This document shows, piece by piece, positions 50,247 through 58,445 of a stretch of DNA of 64,000 bases. The notes beneath the pieces were generated by a model, which was not told the origin of the DNA, made no database searches, and saw only the letters and a program-made list of their open reading frames with translations. Where the stretch lies: assembly GCA_009782615.1 (NCBI GenBank), contig WRIS01000001.1, positions 1 to 64,000 on the forward strand, in the 5' to 3' direction. The position numbers were made by a program, and so were the translations under genes. This DNA comes from Eggerthellaceae bacterium. Lineage in GTDB: Bacteria > Actinomycetota > Coriobacteriia > Coriobacteriales > Eggerthellaceae. Within the stretch, counting starts at the first letter, position 1. Every line of letters begins with the position of its first letter.

Positions 50247-51347
50247 ATGGCGGATAGAGAATCACTTGATATAGAGCGCGCTGCAAAGCGAGTCTTTGAA
50301 GCGAAGGACTACCTGCGCATCGACAAGAAAATCGCCGAACTTGCTGTGTTGGATGACGAAATAGCCAAGCCTGGGTTTTGGGATGATTTGACTCGCGCCC
50401 AGGATCTTTCCAAAAATGCCAGTGCATTGCGCGACACCATTGCCGAATACGAAAAAGCGGCAGGCTTGCTTGATGACACCAAAGTTGCCCTCGATTTGGC
50501 ATCAGAAGATGACGCCTTCTGTGATGAAGCGGCTCATCTTTTCGATAAACTTGAATCCCTGCTGGACGATTTAGAGATAGCTTCCTGGTTTTCGGGGCGC
50601 TTTGACGCGGGGGATGCCATTCTTACGGTTAACCCAGGCAGCGGCGGCTTGGAAGCGCAAGACTGGACCGAGATGCTCTATCGCATGTTTTCGCGCTATG
50701 CCGAGAAAAAGGGTTGGAAGGTGCGCATTCTTGATTTGATTCCTGGGGTCGGCATCGGGCTTGATAAGGCGATGATTCAAATTGAAGGCTACAACGCTTA
50801 TGGCATGTTGCGCAGCGAGTCGGGCGTGCATCGGCTGGTGCGCATATCTCCCACGGACGACAAGAAGCGCCGCCACACTACCTTCGCAGGAGTTGAAGTG
50901 TCTCCCGTTCTTCCCGATGATATCGAAGTGGAACTCAATGATGCCGATGTGCGGGTTGATGTGTATCGCTCAAGTGGACCAGGAGGTCAAAGTGTTAACA
51001 CCACCGATTCGGCAGTGCGCTTGACGCATGCGCCAACGGGCATCGTGGTGACCTGCCAAAACGAAAAATCGCAGACCCAGAATAAAGAAGCTGCGCGCAA
51101 GGTTTTGAAGTCAAAACTTTATGAACTGGCTGAACTCAAGCGCCAAGCCGAACTTGCCGAATTGCGTGGCGAGCGCATGGACAATTCCTTTGGGAGCCAG
51201 ATTCGCAACTATGTGTTGTATCCCTACCAACTCGTTAAAGATGTTCGTAGTAATATAGAAACAGGCAATGTTGAAGCGGTGCTCGATGGCGACATCGATG
51301 ATTTCGTGATTGGTTATCATAGATGGCGGGTTTCGCAGGGTTCTTAA
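50247..51347 (+). CDS. prfB: Peptide chain release factor 2
   Basis: A 366-residue class I release factor. GGQ (246-248) in SSGPGGQSVN is the peptidyl-tRNA hydrolysis loop. The codon-reading tripeptide, normally SPF in RF2, reads SPT (201-203) in RISPTDDKKRRHTTF. The rest of this region and the N-terminal length fit RF2 rather than RF1. The frame is continuous from ATG 50247, so there is no programmed frameshift of the kind seen in many bacteria. It lies between secA and transketolase genes. Confidence 0.92.
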   Translation: MADRESLDIERAAKRVFEAKDYLRIDKKIAELAVLDDEIAKPGFWDDLTRAQDLSKNASALRDTIAEYEKAAGLLDDTKVALDLASEDDAFCDEAAHLFDKLESLLDDLEIASWFSGRFDAGDAILTVNPGSGGLEAQDWTEMLYRMFSRYAEKKGWKVRILDLIPGVGIGLDKAMIQIEGYNAYGMLRSESGVHRLVRISPTDDKKRRHTTFAGVEVSPVLPDDIEVELNDADVRVDVYRSSGPGGQSVNTTDSAVRLTHAPTGIVVTCQNEKSQTQNKEAARKVLKSKLYELAELKRQAELAELRGERMDNSFGSQIRNYVLYPYQLVKDVRSNIETGNVEAVLDGDIDDFVIGYHRWRVSQGS

Positions 51348-51446
51348 GAGGGTTGGTAGCGGGATTCTTGCAAGATTCACGGCAAGGTTTTTAGCAGCGG
51401 GTTATGAGCAGCATATTAAAGGAGTGCGAAGGAAAGGGTGAAAACC

Positions 51447-52283
51447 ATGGACTCGATTCAAGTCCAACAAAAAGCAAACGAGATGCGCAAAGATATTCTT
51501 CGCATGATAGGACGTGCTGGCAGTGGTCATCCAGGGGGTTCGCTTTCGTGCATCGATATCTGCGCCGCCCTTTATTTCGGTGGGGTCATGACCTTTGACC
51601 CGCAAAACCCGAAACTTGAAAGCCGCGACTATTTTTTCTTGAGCAAGGGGCACGCAGCTCCAGCGCTCTATACCACGCTTGCCCATGCAGGCTTTTTCCC
51701 GCCAGAAGAACTGATGTCACTGCGCCAGTTAGGCACTCGTCTCCAGGGGCATCCCGATTCCAATCTTTTGGATTGTGTTGAGGTTTCCACCGGTTCCCTC
51801 GGTCAAGGGCTTTCCATTGCCGCAGGTAGTGCGTGCGGACTGCGCTTGAACAAGCAAGAGAATCGCGTGTTTGTTTTGCTGGGGGATGGCGAATGCGAAG
51901 AAGGACAAGTGTGGGAAGCCGCAAACTTTGCCGCGCATCAAGGCTTAGGTAATCTCGTTGCCATTGTGGACGCAAACGGCTTGCAGATAGACGGGCCTTG
52001 TGCGGAAGTGTGCGACGCAGGAGAAATCGGCGAAAAGTTTGCCGCCTTTGGTTGGGAAGTCTCACGCGTTGACGGACACGACATTCCCGCCTTAATTGAA
52101 TTGTTCACGAAACTTAAAGCAGCCGATGGGGAAAAGCCCCATGCAGTGATTGCTTCGACGATAAAAGGCAAAGGGGTTTCGTTTATGGAAGGGCAGGCAG
52201 GCTGGCACGGCAAGGCACCCAACGCTGAGCAGTTGGCACAAGCCCTTGAAGAATTGAGCGGAAATGAGGTGTGTGATGGTTAA
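51447..52283 (+). CDS. Transketolase, N-terminal (TPP-binding) subunit
   Basis: A 278-residue half of a split transketolase. It has the conserved start RMIGRAGSGHPGGSLSCIDI, LSKGHAAPALY, and the TPP/Mg motif GDGECEEGQVWEAANFAAH...DANGLQ (GDG-x26-N). The enzyme moves two-carbon units in the non-oxidative pentose phosphate pathway. ATG 51447 is preferred over GTG 51438 because of spacing from AAAGGG. It overlaps the C-terminal subunit gene by 8 bp. Confidence 0.94.
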   Translation: MDSIQVQQKANEMRKDILRMIGRAGSGHPGGSLSCIDICAALYFGGVMTFDPQNPKLESRDYFFLSKGHAAPALYTTLAHAGFFPPEELMSLRQLGTRLQGHPDSNLLDCVEVSTGSLGQGLSIAAGSACGLRLNKQENRVFVLLGDGECEEGQVWEAANFAAHQGLGNLVAIVDANGLQIDGPCAEVCDAGEIGEKFAAFGWEVSRVDGHDIPALIELFTKLKAADGEKPHAVIASTIKGKGVSFMEGQAGWHGKAPNAEQLAQALEELSGNEVCDG

Positions 52284-53256
52284 TCTTGCCTCCAAGGAAC
52301 ACGCCGCAACACGCAAGGCGACCCGCGAAGCACTGGGGGTCACCTTGGCGAAACTTGCCGCAGAAGGGCAGCCAATCGTTGCGGTTGATGCCGATTTAGC
52401 TGGTTCTACCACCATGCAGCGCTTTGCTGATGCCGCCGATGATAACAAAGACAAACTATTTAACTGTGGAATCGCTGAACAAAACATGATAGGAGTTGCT
52501 GCAGGGCTTTCGCTTACTGGACACATTGCCTTTACGGGCTCATTTGCCGTTTTCGGTACGGGGCGGGTGTATGATCAAATTCGCAACACGCTCGCGTATT
52601 CAAAGCTTAATGTTAAGATTACGCCTACTCATGCGGGAATTTCTGTCGGAGCAGACGGGGGAAGTCACCAAATGCTTGAGGATCTTTCGCTTATGCGCGG
52701 GATTCCTCATATGAAGGTCGTGATACCTGCCGATTATGAAGCGGCGTGCGGTGCTCTGCGTGCGGCAGCAAAAACCCCTGGCCCTGTTTATATCAGGTTG
52801 GGCAGAGCTGCCGTTCCCTGCCTGTATGAAGAGGCGACCGAATTGGAAATCGGACACTCTTACGTGCTTGCTGAGGGCAGCGATGCAACCGTTATTGCGT
52901 GCGGGGTTGAGGTCAACGAAGCGCTTATGGCGCGCGAGATACTTCTTGAAGAAGGTATTTCCATCGAGGTCATCGACGCTTTTTCCCTAAAACCATTCGA
53001 TGAAGAAACCCTGCTTACCAGCGCGGCGAAAACAGGTTGTGTTGTGGCAGCCGAAGAACATTCCGTGCGCGGTGGTTTATGTTCGACGGTGGCAGAAGTT
53101 CTTGCCCGCCGCCACCCGATTCCGTGTGAATTTGTTGCTATGCAAGATGCTTTCGGCAAGTCTGCTTCTTATGAAGAATTGCTTGTTTTCTTTAAGCTGG
53201 ATGCCCCCTCCATTGTTGAAGCTGTGAAGAAAGCTCTTGCCCGTAAGCGTATCTGA
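52276..53256 (+). CDS. Transketolase, C-terminal subunit
   Basis: A 326-residue partner carrying the pyrimidine-binding domain. CGIAEQNMIGVAAGLSLTGHIAFTGSFAVF contains the Glu that activates TPP, followed by THAGISVGADGGSHQ and the transketolase C-terminal domain (VIDAFSLKPFDEETLL, AEEHSVRGGLCS). GAGGTG precedes ATG 52276, inside the upstream gene. Both halves together make the complete enzyme. TPP links it to the thiamine genes. Confidence 0.94.
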   Translation: MVNLASKEHAATRKATREALGVTLAKLAAEGQPIVAVDADLAGSTTMQRFADAADDNKDKLFNCGIAEQNMIGVAAGLSLTGHIAFTGSFAVFGTGRVYDQIRNTLAYSKLNVKITPTHAGISVGADGGSHQMLEDLSLMRGIPHMKVVIPADYEAACGALRAAAKTPGPVYIRLGRAAVPCLYEEATELEIGHSYVLAEGSDATVIACGVEVNEALMAREILLEEGISIEVIDAFSLKPFDEETLLTSAAKTGCVVAAEEHSVRGGLCSTVAEVLARRHPIPCEFVAMQDAFGKSASYEELLVFFKLDAPSIVEAVKKALARKRI

Positions 53257-53305
53257 TAGAATACATACCCGTCTCAGCACATTCAGAGTTTGAACGGAGC
53301 ACTCT

Positions 53306-54160
53306 GTGACGAACGAAAATTATCAAGAAAGTCCTGCACGCTCAGGCAGTCGAAGAACTGCATCGCGAAGTGGTTCGCACTGGGATGGCAATCAACAAGC
53401 CGCCCAGTTGTCCGAATCATTGCCGATACTTGACATCGACGACGCACCACAATCGGCGGGAACGCCAGTTATCACCTTTGACCACGTGTCGAAGGTGTAT
53501 CCTGCACAATCGAATAAGCCCGCCTTAAACAACATCACTCTGCAAATATATGCAGGTGAGTTCGTTTTTCTCGTGGGACATTCGGGTTCGGGAAAATCAA
53601 CCTTTATTCGCATGCTCATTCGTGAAGTGAAGCCGACGGAAGGACATATCTATGTCGCTGACGAGGATCTCACCACGATGCGCTCGTGGCGCGTGCCGTA
53701 TCTGCGCCGCAATATCGGATGCGTTTTCCAGGATTTCAAACTTTTGCCGAACAAGACGGTTTTCGAAAACGTTGCTTTCGCTTTGGAAGTTATCGGAAAA
53801 AGCCGCCACGTCATCAAAACGCAGGTTCCCGAAGTTTTGCGCCTGGTTGGGCTGCAAGACAAACTCAACAAGCGTCCTGACCAGCTTTCAGGTGGTGAAC
53901 AGCAGCGTGTGTCTATTGCGCGTGCTATCGTAAACCGCCCGCCGCTGTTGGTTTGCGACGAACCAACAGGAAACCTTGACCCGCAGACTTCGCGCGGCAT
54001 CATGGATTTGCTTGAGCGCATCAACCGTACTGGCACTACGGTACTTGTTGCTACGCACGACCGCGAAATGGTCGATAACATGCGCAGACGCGTTATCGCC
54101 CTTGACCGTGGGCACTTGACCCGCGACCAAGACAGGGGGGTGTACGGCTTTGATGTCTAG
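53306..54160 (+). CDS. ftsE: Cell-division ATPase FtsE with N-terminal extension
   Basis: A 284-residue ABC ATPase that with FtsX controls peptidoglycan hydrolases at the septum. Walker A is [13 protein letters not shown], the Q-loop is in [19 protein letters not shown], signature is [14 protein letters not shown], and Walker B is [12 protein letters not shown]. FtsE is normally about 230 residues; here a Ser/Arg/Gln-rich 52-residue extension precedes the ATPase. Start GTG 53306 follows ACGGAG, and no better later start exists until the ATPase itself. It overlaps ftsX. Confidence 0.92.
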   Translation: MTNENYQESPARSGSRRTASRSGSHWDGNQQAAQLSESLPILDIDDAPQSAGTPVITFDHVSKVYPAQSNKPALNNITLQIYAGEFVFLVGHSGSGKSTFIRMLIREVKPTEGHIYVADEDLTTMRSWRVPYLRRNIGCVFQDFKLLPNKTVFENVAFALEVIGKSRHVIKTQVPEVLRLVGLQDKLNKRPDQLSGGEQQRVSIARAIVNRPPLLVCDEPTGNLDPQTSRGIMDLLERINRTGTTVLVATHDREMVDNMRRRVIALDRGHLTRDQDRGVYGFDV

Positions 54161-55067
54161 TCTCATATATTTCTTCAAAGAATCTCTTATCGGGTTTTCC
54201 CGTAATGTTTCAACGACACTCGGCTCGATTGTCACGATTTTCTTGTCGCTGCTTATTATTGGCGTGTTCGCCATTGGCGGCTACATCATTGAAAACATCG
54301 TTTCCTCAATCGAAAGTCAGGTATCTATCACGGTATATGTTTCTGACAATGCTGGGGATGCCGATATTCAACAACTGCAAAACTACATCCAAGGCTTGGA
54401 ACCAGTTCAAAGCGTTGGTTTCACCACAAAGGAAGAAGCGCTTGAGAAATTCCGCAGCTCCATGGTGTCCAACCCCGAAATCGTTGACCAGCTTGATGGG
54501 CAAAATCCGCTGCCTGCTTCTATTGATGTGCAGCTTTCCGACCCACAACGCGTTGAGGAAGTAGCCCAAGCTATTGCGGGAAATTCTACCTTCCAGATGA
54601 TTTGTGAGGATCCTGCCAATCCCGCTGATTCGCTCAAATACGGACAAAAGACCGTCGAGAAGCTGTTCTCGCTGACGAATTATGTTCGCTATATTGGTAT
54701 TGCGCTTATCGCTTTGATGATTTTCATCGCGCTAGTCTTTATCAACAATACGATTCGCTTAGCGATTCTTGCGCGCCGCAAAGAAATTGCCATCATGCGA
54801 TTGGTGGGTGCGTCGAACGGGTTTATTCGCGGACCTTTCTTGATGGAAGGTGCTCTGCATGCTTTAATCGGTGCACTGCTTGCCGTTATCTCACTTGACC
54901 TGTTGCGTCGCTTTGCTTTGCCGCTTGTCGCCAATGCGCTGACTTGGCTTCCTGTTACCCTTGAAACGGAAACACTGTTCTTTATCTATGGAGCCTTGAT
55001 TCTTGCTGGTCTGTTCATTGGTCTTGTCGGTTCAAGCTTGGCAATGCGCCGCTACCTGAAAGTTTAG
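54153..55067 (+). CDS. ftsX: Cell-division membrane protein FtsX
   Basis: A 304-residue partner of FtsE. It has a cytoplasmic start [25 protein letters not shown], a first helix, an external domain (about residues 45-170) beginning [14 protein letters not shown], and three further helices with [28 protein letters not shown], typical of FtsX. It overlaps ftsE by 8 bp. ATG 54153 is preferred over a TTG just before it. Confidence 0.94.
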   Translation: MSSLIYFFKESLIGFSRNVSTTLGSIVTIFLSLLIIGVFAIGGYIIENIVSSIESQVSITVYVSDNAGDADIQQLQNYIQGLEPVQSVGFTTKEEALEKFRSSMVSNPEIVDQLDGQNPLPASIDVQLSDPQRVEEVAQAIAGNSTFQMICEDPANPADSLKYGQKTVEKLFSLTNYVRYIGIALIALMIFIALVFINNTIRLAILARRKEIAIMRLVGASNGFIRGPFLMEGALHALIGALLAVISLDLLRRFALPLVANALTWLPVTLETETLFFIYGALILAGLFIGLVGSSLAMRRYLKV

Positions 55068-55107
55068 TTAAGGTTACGCTGATTTATACTGACCTGTGAG
55101 TTTCGCT

Positions 55108-57168
55108 ATGTCCGCACGCGCAAAAACAAGACGCAATCCACAGAGTAATCCCCGTGGCATTTTGAAAATCATGTCAGGGGGATTCGGCTTTGTGCAAACT
55201 GCCGAAGGGGAATTTTTCGTTCCTGCATCCAAGATAAAAGGAGCCTTTGACGGCGACATTGTTGAAGTGGCTCTTGTTTCAGTCAACCGAGCACACCATC
55301 AACCCACCAAACCTCATGCGAACACGGGTGAAAAACCTGTTGCGCGGGTTATCCGCGTTATTCAACACGCCCACGATACGCTCATCGGGCGCTATGAGAT
55401 TGCAGAGCCTTTTGGCGTGGTGATTCCCCTTGATAAGCGCATAAGCTATGACATCTTCACGATGCGTGCTGAAAATCCTCAGGTGCAGGAGGGCGATATC
55501 GTGCGCGTTCGTATTACGGAATATCCCAGTTCTCGTACGGCAGCGCTAGGAGTGATTGAGGAAGTTGTCGGGCACGGGGAAGAAGAAACGCTTGGGGTCG
55601 AGATGATTATCGCCCGCCATAAGCTAGCGACGCAGTTTTCCCCTGCTGCGCTTGAGCAGGCGCGCGAGAGCACCCTTGATACGAAACAAGCCTTGGAGAT
55701 GGGCTATCAAGATCTTCGGGAAAGAGTGGTTTTCACCATCGACCCTGTTGATGCACAGGATTTTGATGATGCCCTTTCGCTTGAAGAAGAAGAGGGCTGT
55801 TTGCGCTTGGGCGTTCATATTGCGGACGTGTCGTATTATGTGGGATGGAATTCTGCTATCGACCTTGACGCGCAGGCGCGCGCAACGAGCGTTTATCTGG
55901 TTGACCGCGTGTTGCCGATGCTGCCCGAAGCTTTGTCAGCAGATATCTGTTCGCTCAAGCCGTGTGAAGAGCGCCTGAGCATGACGGTTGATATGTATCT
56001 TGACAAGGAATTTCGCGTGGTACGCTATGAGGTATATCCTGCCGTTATCAAATCATCGGCGCGCTTCACCTATGAAGAGGTTCAAGAGACCCTTGAGAAG
56101 GCGAACGCAAACCCTTCCGACCCTTCGTCATTGCAAACCGCGCATTCGTCATTGCGGACTCGACCTGCAATCTTAAACAACAATGCGAACCTTGCAAAGA
56201 ACGCAGATGACTTCCGCGAACACTTCGCGGGGCTCGACAAAATCGCATGTGCGCTACAGCAACAGAGAAAACTTGCAGGTGGCATCGACTTTGTCTCAAG
56301 TGAAGCAAAGGTGGTACTCGACGATGCAGGCAAGCCCCTTGAAATCGTTTTACGCCGCAAAACGGCTGCGACGTGCCTTGTCGAAGAAGCGATGATTCTG
56401 GCAAACACCACCGTGGCGAAGCACTTGCTTAATCACGGCTTCCCTGGACTTTTCCGCGTGCATGAAAAACCTTCTGAGGACAGCCTTTCCGAACTCGTCT
56501 TAATACTGCGGGAATTCGATTACCTCAACGACATTGATGCGGCTGATTTTGTTGCTGGAAACCCTTTTCGCATACAAGAGGTGCTTGCGCGCTGCAAGGG
56601 CAAGCCTGAAGAAGAACTCATATCTTCGCTTGTCCTGCGAGCTATGAAACGCGCCGTCTATCATGAGCAATGTTTACAGCATTATGCTTTGGCTTTAGGG
56701 GAGTATTGTCATTTCACGAGTCCCATTAGGCGATACCCCGACCTGGTGATTCATCGGATGCTCAAAGCCCAGCTGTTGGGGCGCGGCGAAAGCTATCAGC
56801 ATGAAGCCGATTCGCTTGTCAGGCTGGCAGAAAAATCATCCGAAGCGGAACGGATTGCTGAAGCGGCGGCGCGCGAATCGCAAGAACTCAAAATCGTTGA
56901 ATATATGCAAGATGATGTGGGCTGTGTTTTTGGTGCTGTCATATCGGGAGTGACTGCCTACGGGTTTTTTGTGCGCCTTGCCAACACGGCTGAAGGTTTG
57001 GTGGCAGCGAAAAACTTGGGCGAGGAATATTTCGTCTATGACGCGAAGCGGCATACCCTTGTCGGAGAAGAAAGTGGGCGGCGTTTTCGGCTGGGGCAAA
57101 AGGTCAAGGTTATTTTAGAGGCTGCTGATACCAGGGCGGGGCATCTCGATTTCGCCTTAAGCGACTAG
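55108..57168 (+). CDS. rnr: Ribonuclease R carrying an in-frame repeat insert
   Basis: A 686-residue 3'-5' exoribonuclease. Domain order is cold-shock-like domains (from GILKIMSGGFGFVQTAEGEFFVP), the RNB catalytic domain with DPVDAQDFDDALSLEE metal ligands, and a C-terminal S1 domain (GCVFGAVISGVTAYGFFVRL). Within the RNB domain, after FTYEEVQETLEKA, lies a Ser/Asn/Ala/Leu-rich insertion. Part of it (56147-56172) is a diverged copy of the palindromic repeat seen at 99-124 and 34419-34444. RNase R also degrades tmRNA-tagged messages. ATG 55108 is chosen; GTG 55096 is possible. Confidence 0.93.
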   Translation: MSARAKTRRNPQSNPRGILKIMSGGFGFVQTAEGEFFVPASKIKGAFDGDIVEVALVSVNRAHHQPTKPHANTGEKPVARVIRVIQHAHDTLIGRYEIAEPFGVVIPLDKRISYDIFTMRAENPQVQEGDIVRVRITEYPSSRTAALGVIEEVVGHGEEETLGVEMIIARHKLATQFSPAALEQARESTLDTKQALEMGYQDLRERVVFTIDPVDAQDFDDALSLEEEEGCLRLGVHIADVSYYVGWNSAIDLDAQARATSVYLVDRVLPMLPEALSADICSLKPCEERLSMTVDMYLDKEFRVVRYEVYPAVIKSSARFTYEEVQETLEKANANPSDPSSLQTAHSSLRTRPAILNNNANLAKNADDFREHFAGLDKIACALQQQRKLAGGIDFVSSEAKVVLDDAGKPLEIVLRRKTAATCLVEEAMILANTTVAKHLLNHGFPGLFRVHEKPSEDSLSELVLILREFDYLNDIDAADFVAGNPFRIQEVLARCKGKPEEELISSLVLRAMKRAVYHEQCLQHYALALGEYCHFTSPIRRYPDLVIHRMLKAQLLGRGESYQHEADSLVRLAEKSSEAERIAEAAARESQELKIVEYMQDDVGCVFGAVISGVTAYGFFVRLANTAEGLVAAKNLGEEYFVYDAKRHTLVGEESGRRFRLGQKVKVILEAADTRAGHLDFALSD
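56121..56172 (+). repeat. Palindromic repeat copy inside rnr
   Basis: CGTCATTGC starts twice here (56125 and 56147). The second unit (56147-56172) matches the 26-bp repeat at 34419-34444 with three changes. Its length keeps the reading frame open. Confidence 0.8.
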
Positions 57169-57173
57169 ATTTG

Positions 57174-57848
57174 TTAGTGCCTGTTGCGGGCGCTCGGCGA
57201 CTGAAAGCTGGGGCAGAGGTCGCTGATAAAGCAGCTTGCGCATTGGGGACGGCGCGCAATACAGGTTTCCCTGCCGAAAAGCACCCATTGGTGGTTGATG
57301 GGCCCCCAGTAACTTTTCGGGTAGAGTGCAAGGATGTCTTGTTCGGCCTTGTCGGGTGTGTTTGCCGTCGAAAATTTCAAAAGGTGGGCGATGCGAAAGA
57401 CGTGTGTGTCAACCGCAATTCCTTCAACGATTCCAAAGCCTTCGTTCATGACGATGTTCGCCGTTTTGCGCCCTACACCGGGGAGTCGTTGGAGCTCTTC
57501 CATGCTTTGCGGCACTTCTCCACCAAATTCGCTTAAAATCATTTGCGCACAAGCGATGCAGTTTGCAGCCTTAGTGCGGTAGTAGCCAATTGGGCGTAAA
57601 ATTTCTTCAACATCTAAAGGATTTGCGTGGGCAAGGTCGGCGATGTGCGGATAGGTTTCCCACAAAACAGGGGTTACTTTGTTGACCCCTTTATCGGTGG
57701 TTTGAGCGGAAAGTAATACGGCAATGACTAGGTGAAATATATCGTTCTCGTAGACAAGCGCGCACGCGGCTGCGGGGTAGTGTTCGTTCATGCGCTCGGC
57801 AACAGCTAAGGCGCGGGTTAGTTTTGCTTGCTTTGTTTCTTTGGGCAT
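57174..57848 (-). CDS. nth: Endonuclease III (DNA glycosylase/AP lyase)
   Basis: A 224-residue base-excision enzyme for oxidised pyrimidines. LLSAQTTDKGVNKVTP starts the core. LPGVGRKTANIVMNE is the helix-hairpin-helix with the catalytic Lys, VDTHVFRIAHLL carries the catalytic Asp, and CIARRPQCASCFISDLC is the C-x6-C-x2-C-x5-C 4Fe-4S site. It converges on rnr with only 5 bp between stops. Confidence 0.96.
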   Translation of the reverse strand: MPKETKQAKLTRALAVAERMNEHYPAAACALVYENDIFHLVIAVLLSAQTTDKGVNKVTPVLWETYPHIADLAHANPLDVEEILRPIGYYRTKAANCIACAQMILSEFGGEVPQSMEELQRLPGVGRKTANIVMNEGFGIVEGIAVDTHVFRIAHLLKFSTANTPDKAEQDILALYPKSYWGPINHQWVLFGRETCIARRPQCASCFISDLCPSFQSPSARNRH

Positions 57849-58007
57849 AGAAACCTTCCTTTTCTTGGGTCTATGGTAGGTTAAGTGCGTGGTGTTCGCA
57901 AACCAAAATTTGGTGTATGTTTTACGGCTGAAAAATTCTGTACTGGAAAAAATGGGAGATTAGACTAAAATAAGAGAGCTGAAGAGGATTTTAGGAAGGC
58001 TACCATT

Positions 58008-58424
58008 ATGGGTGCACAGGTTTTTATTGACGCGTATGCGAAGATTTATAACCTTCATGAAAGAAGTAGGGCCGCCGCTCAGGCAGGCCTCTACGATGCT
58101 GCGGCTTTTTATATGCGCAAGATAATCGAAGTCATCACCGATTCATTTCTTAATCATTATGCAAACACGGGTAACGGGTGGATGTTTGAACAATTTTGCT
58201 GGTCGAACGGACATGACAGACCGTCTCTTGACGATAAAATCGATTTTCTTTTGCTGCAAAGCAATATTCCCCAGACCTCGCGCAACACCTATGATGCCGT
58301 GAGGCAATACGGGAACGCGGCAGTACATAAGGTTGATTTTCAAGAAGGATTCCAAAAACATTTCGAAATGATGCGCTTGCTTGAGGTTGAAATTAAGGCA
58401 TTCTATCAAATGGCAATGGGCTAG
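58008..58424 (+). CDS. Small protein with DUF4145-like features
   Basis: A 138-residue soluble, mainly helical protein. AGLYDAAAFYMRKIIEVITDSFLNHYA, SLDDKIDFLL and YDAVRQYGNAAVH resemble DUF4145/HEPN-like domains. These are often attached to nucleases or defence proteins but are of unknown activity here. The AVH ending of that motif could be the HEPN R-x-x-x-x-H-like element (RQYGNAAVH). Ribosome site GGAAGG is good. mfd follows within 22 bp. Confidence 0.7.
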   Translation: MGAQVFIDAYAKIYNLHERSRAAAQAGLYDAAAFYMRKIIEVITDSFLNHYANTGNGWMFEQFCWSNGHDRPSLDDKIDFLLLQSNIPQTSRNTYDAVRQYGNAAVHKVDFQEGFQKHFEMMRLLEVEIKAFYQMAMG

Positions 58425-58445
58425 TTGCCCGCGCCGCTTTGCGCA

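Noticed and set aside
50247-50330. Programmed frameshift in prfB
   Set aside because: The reading frame is continuous from the ATG and covers the normal RF2 N-terminus; no in-frame TGA is present.
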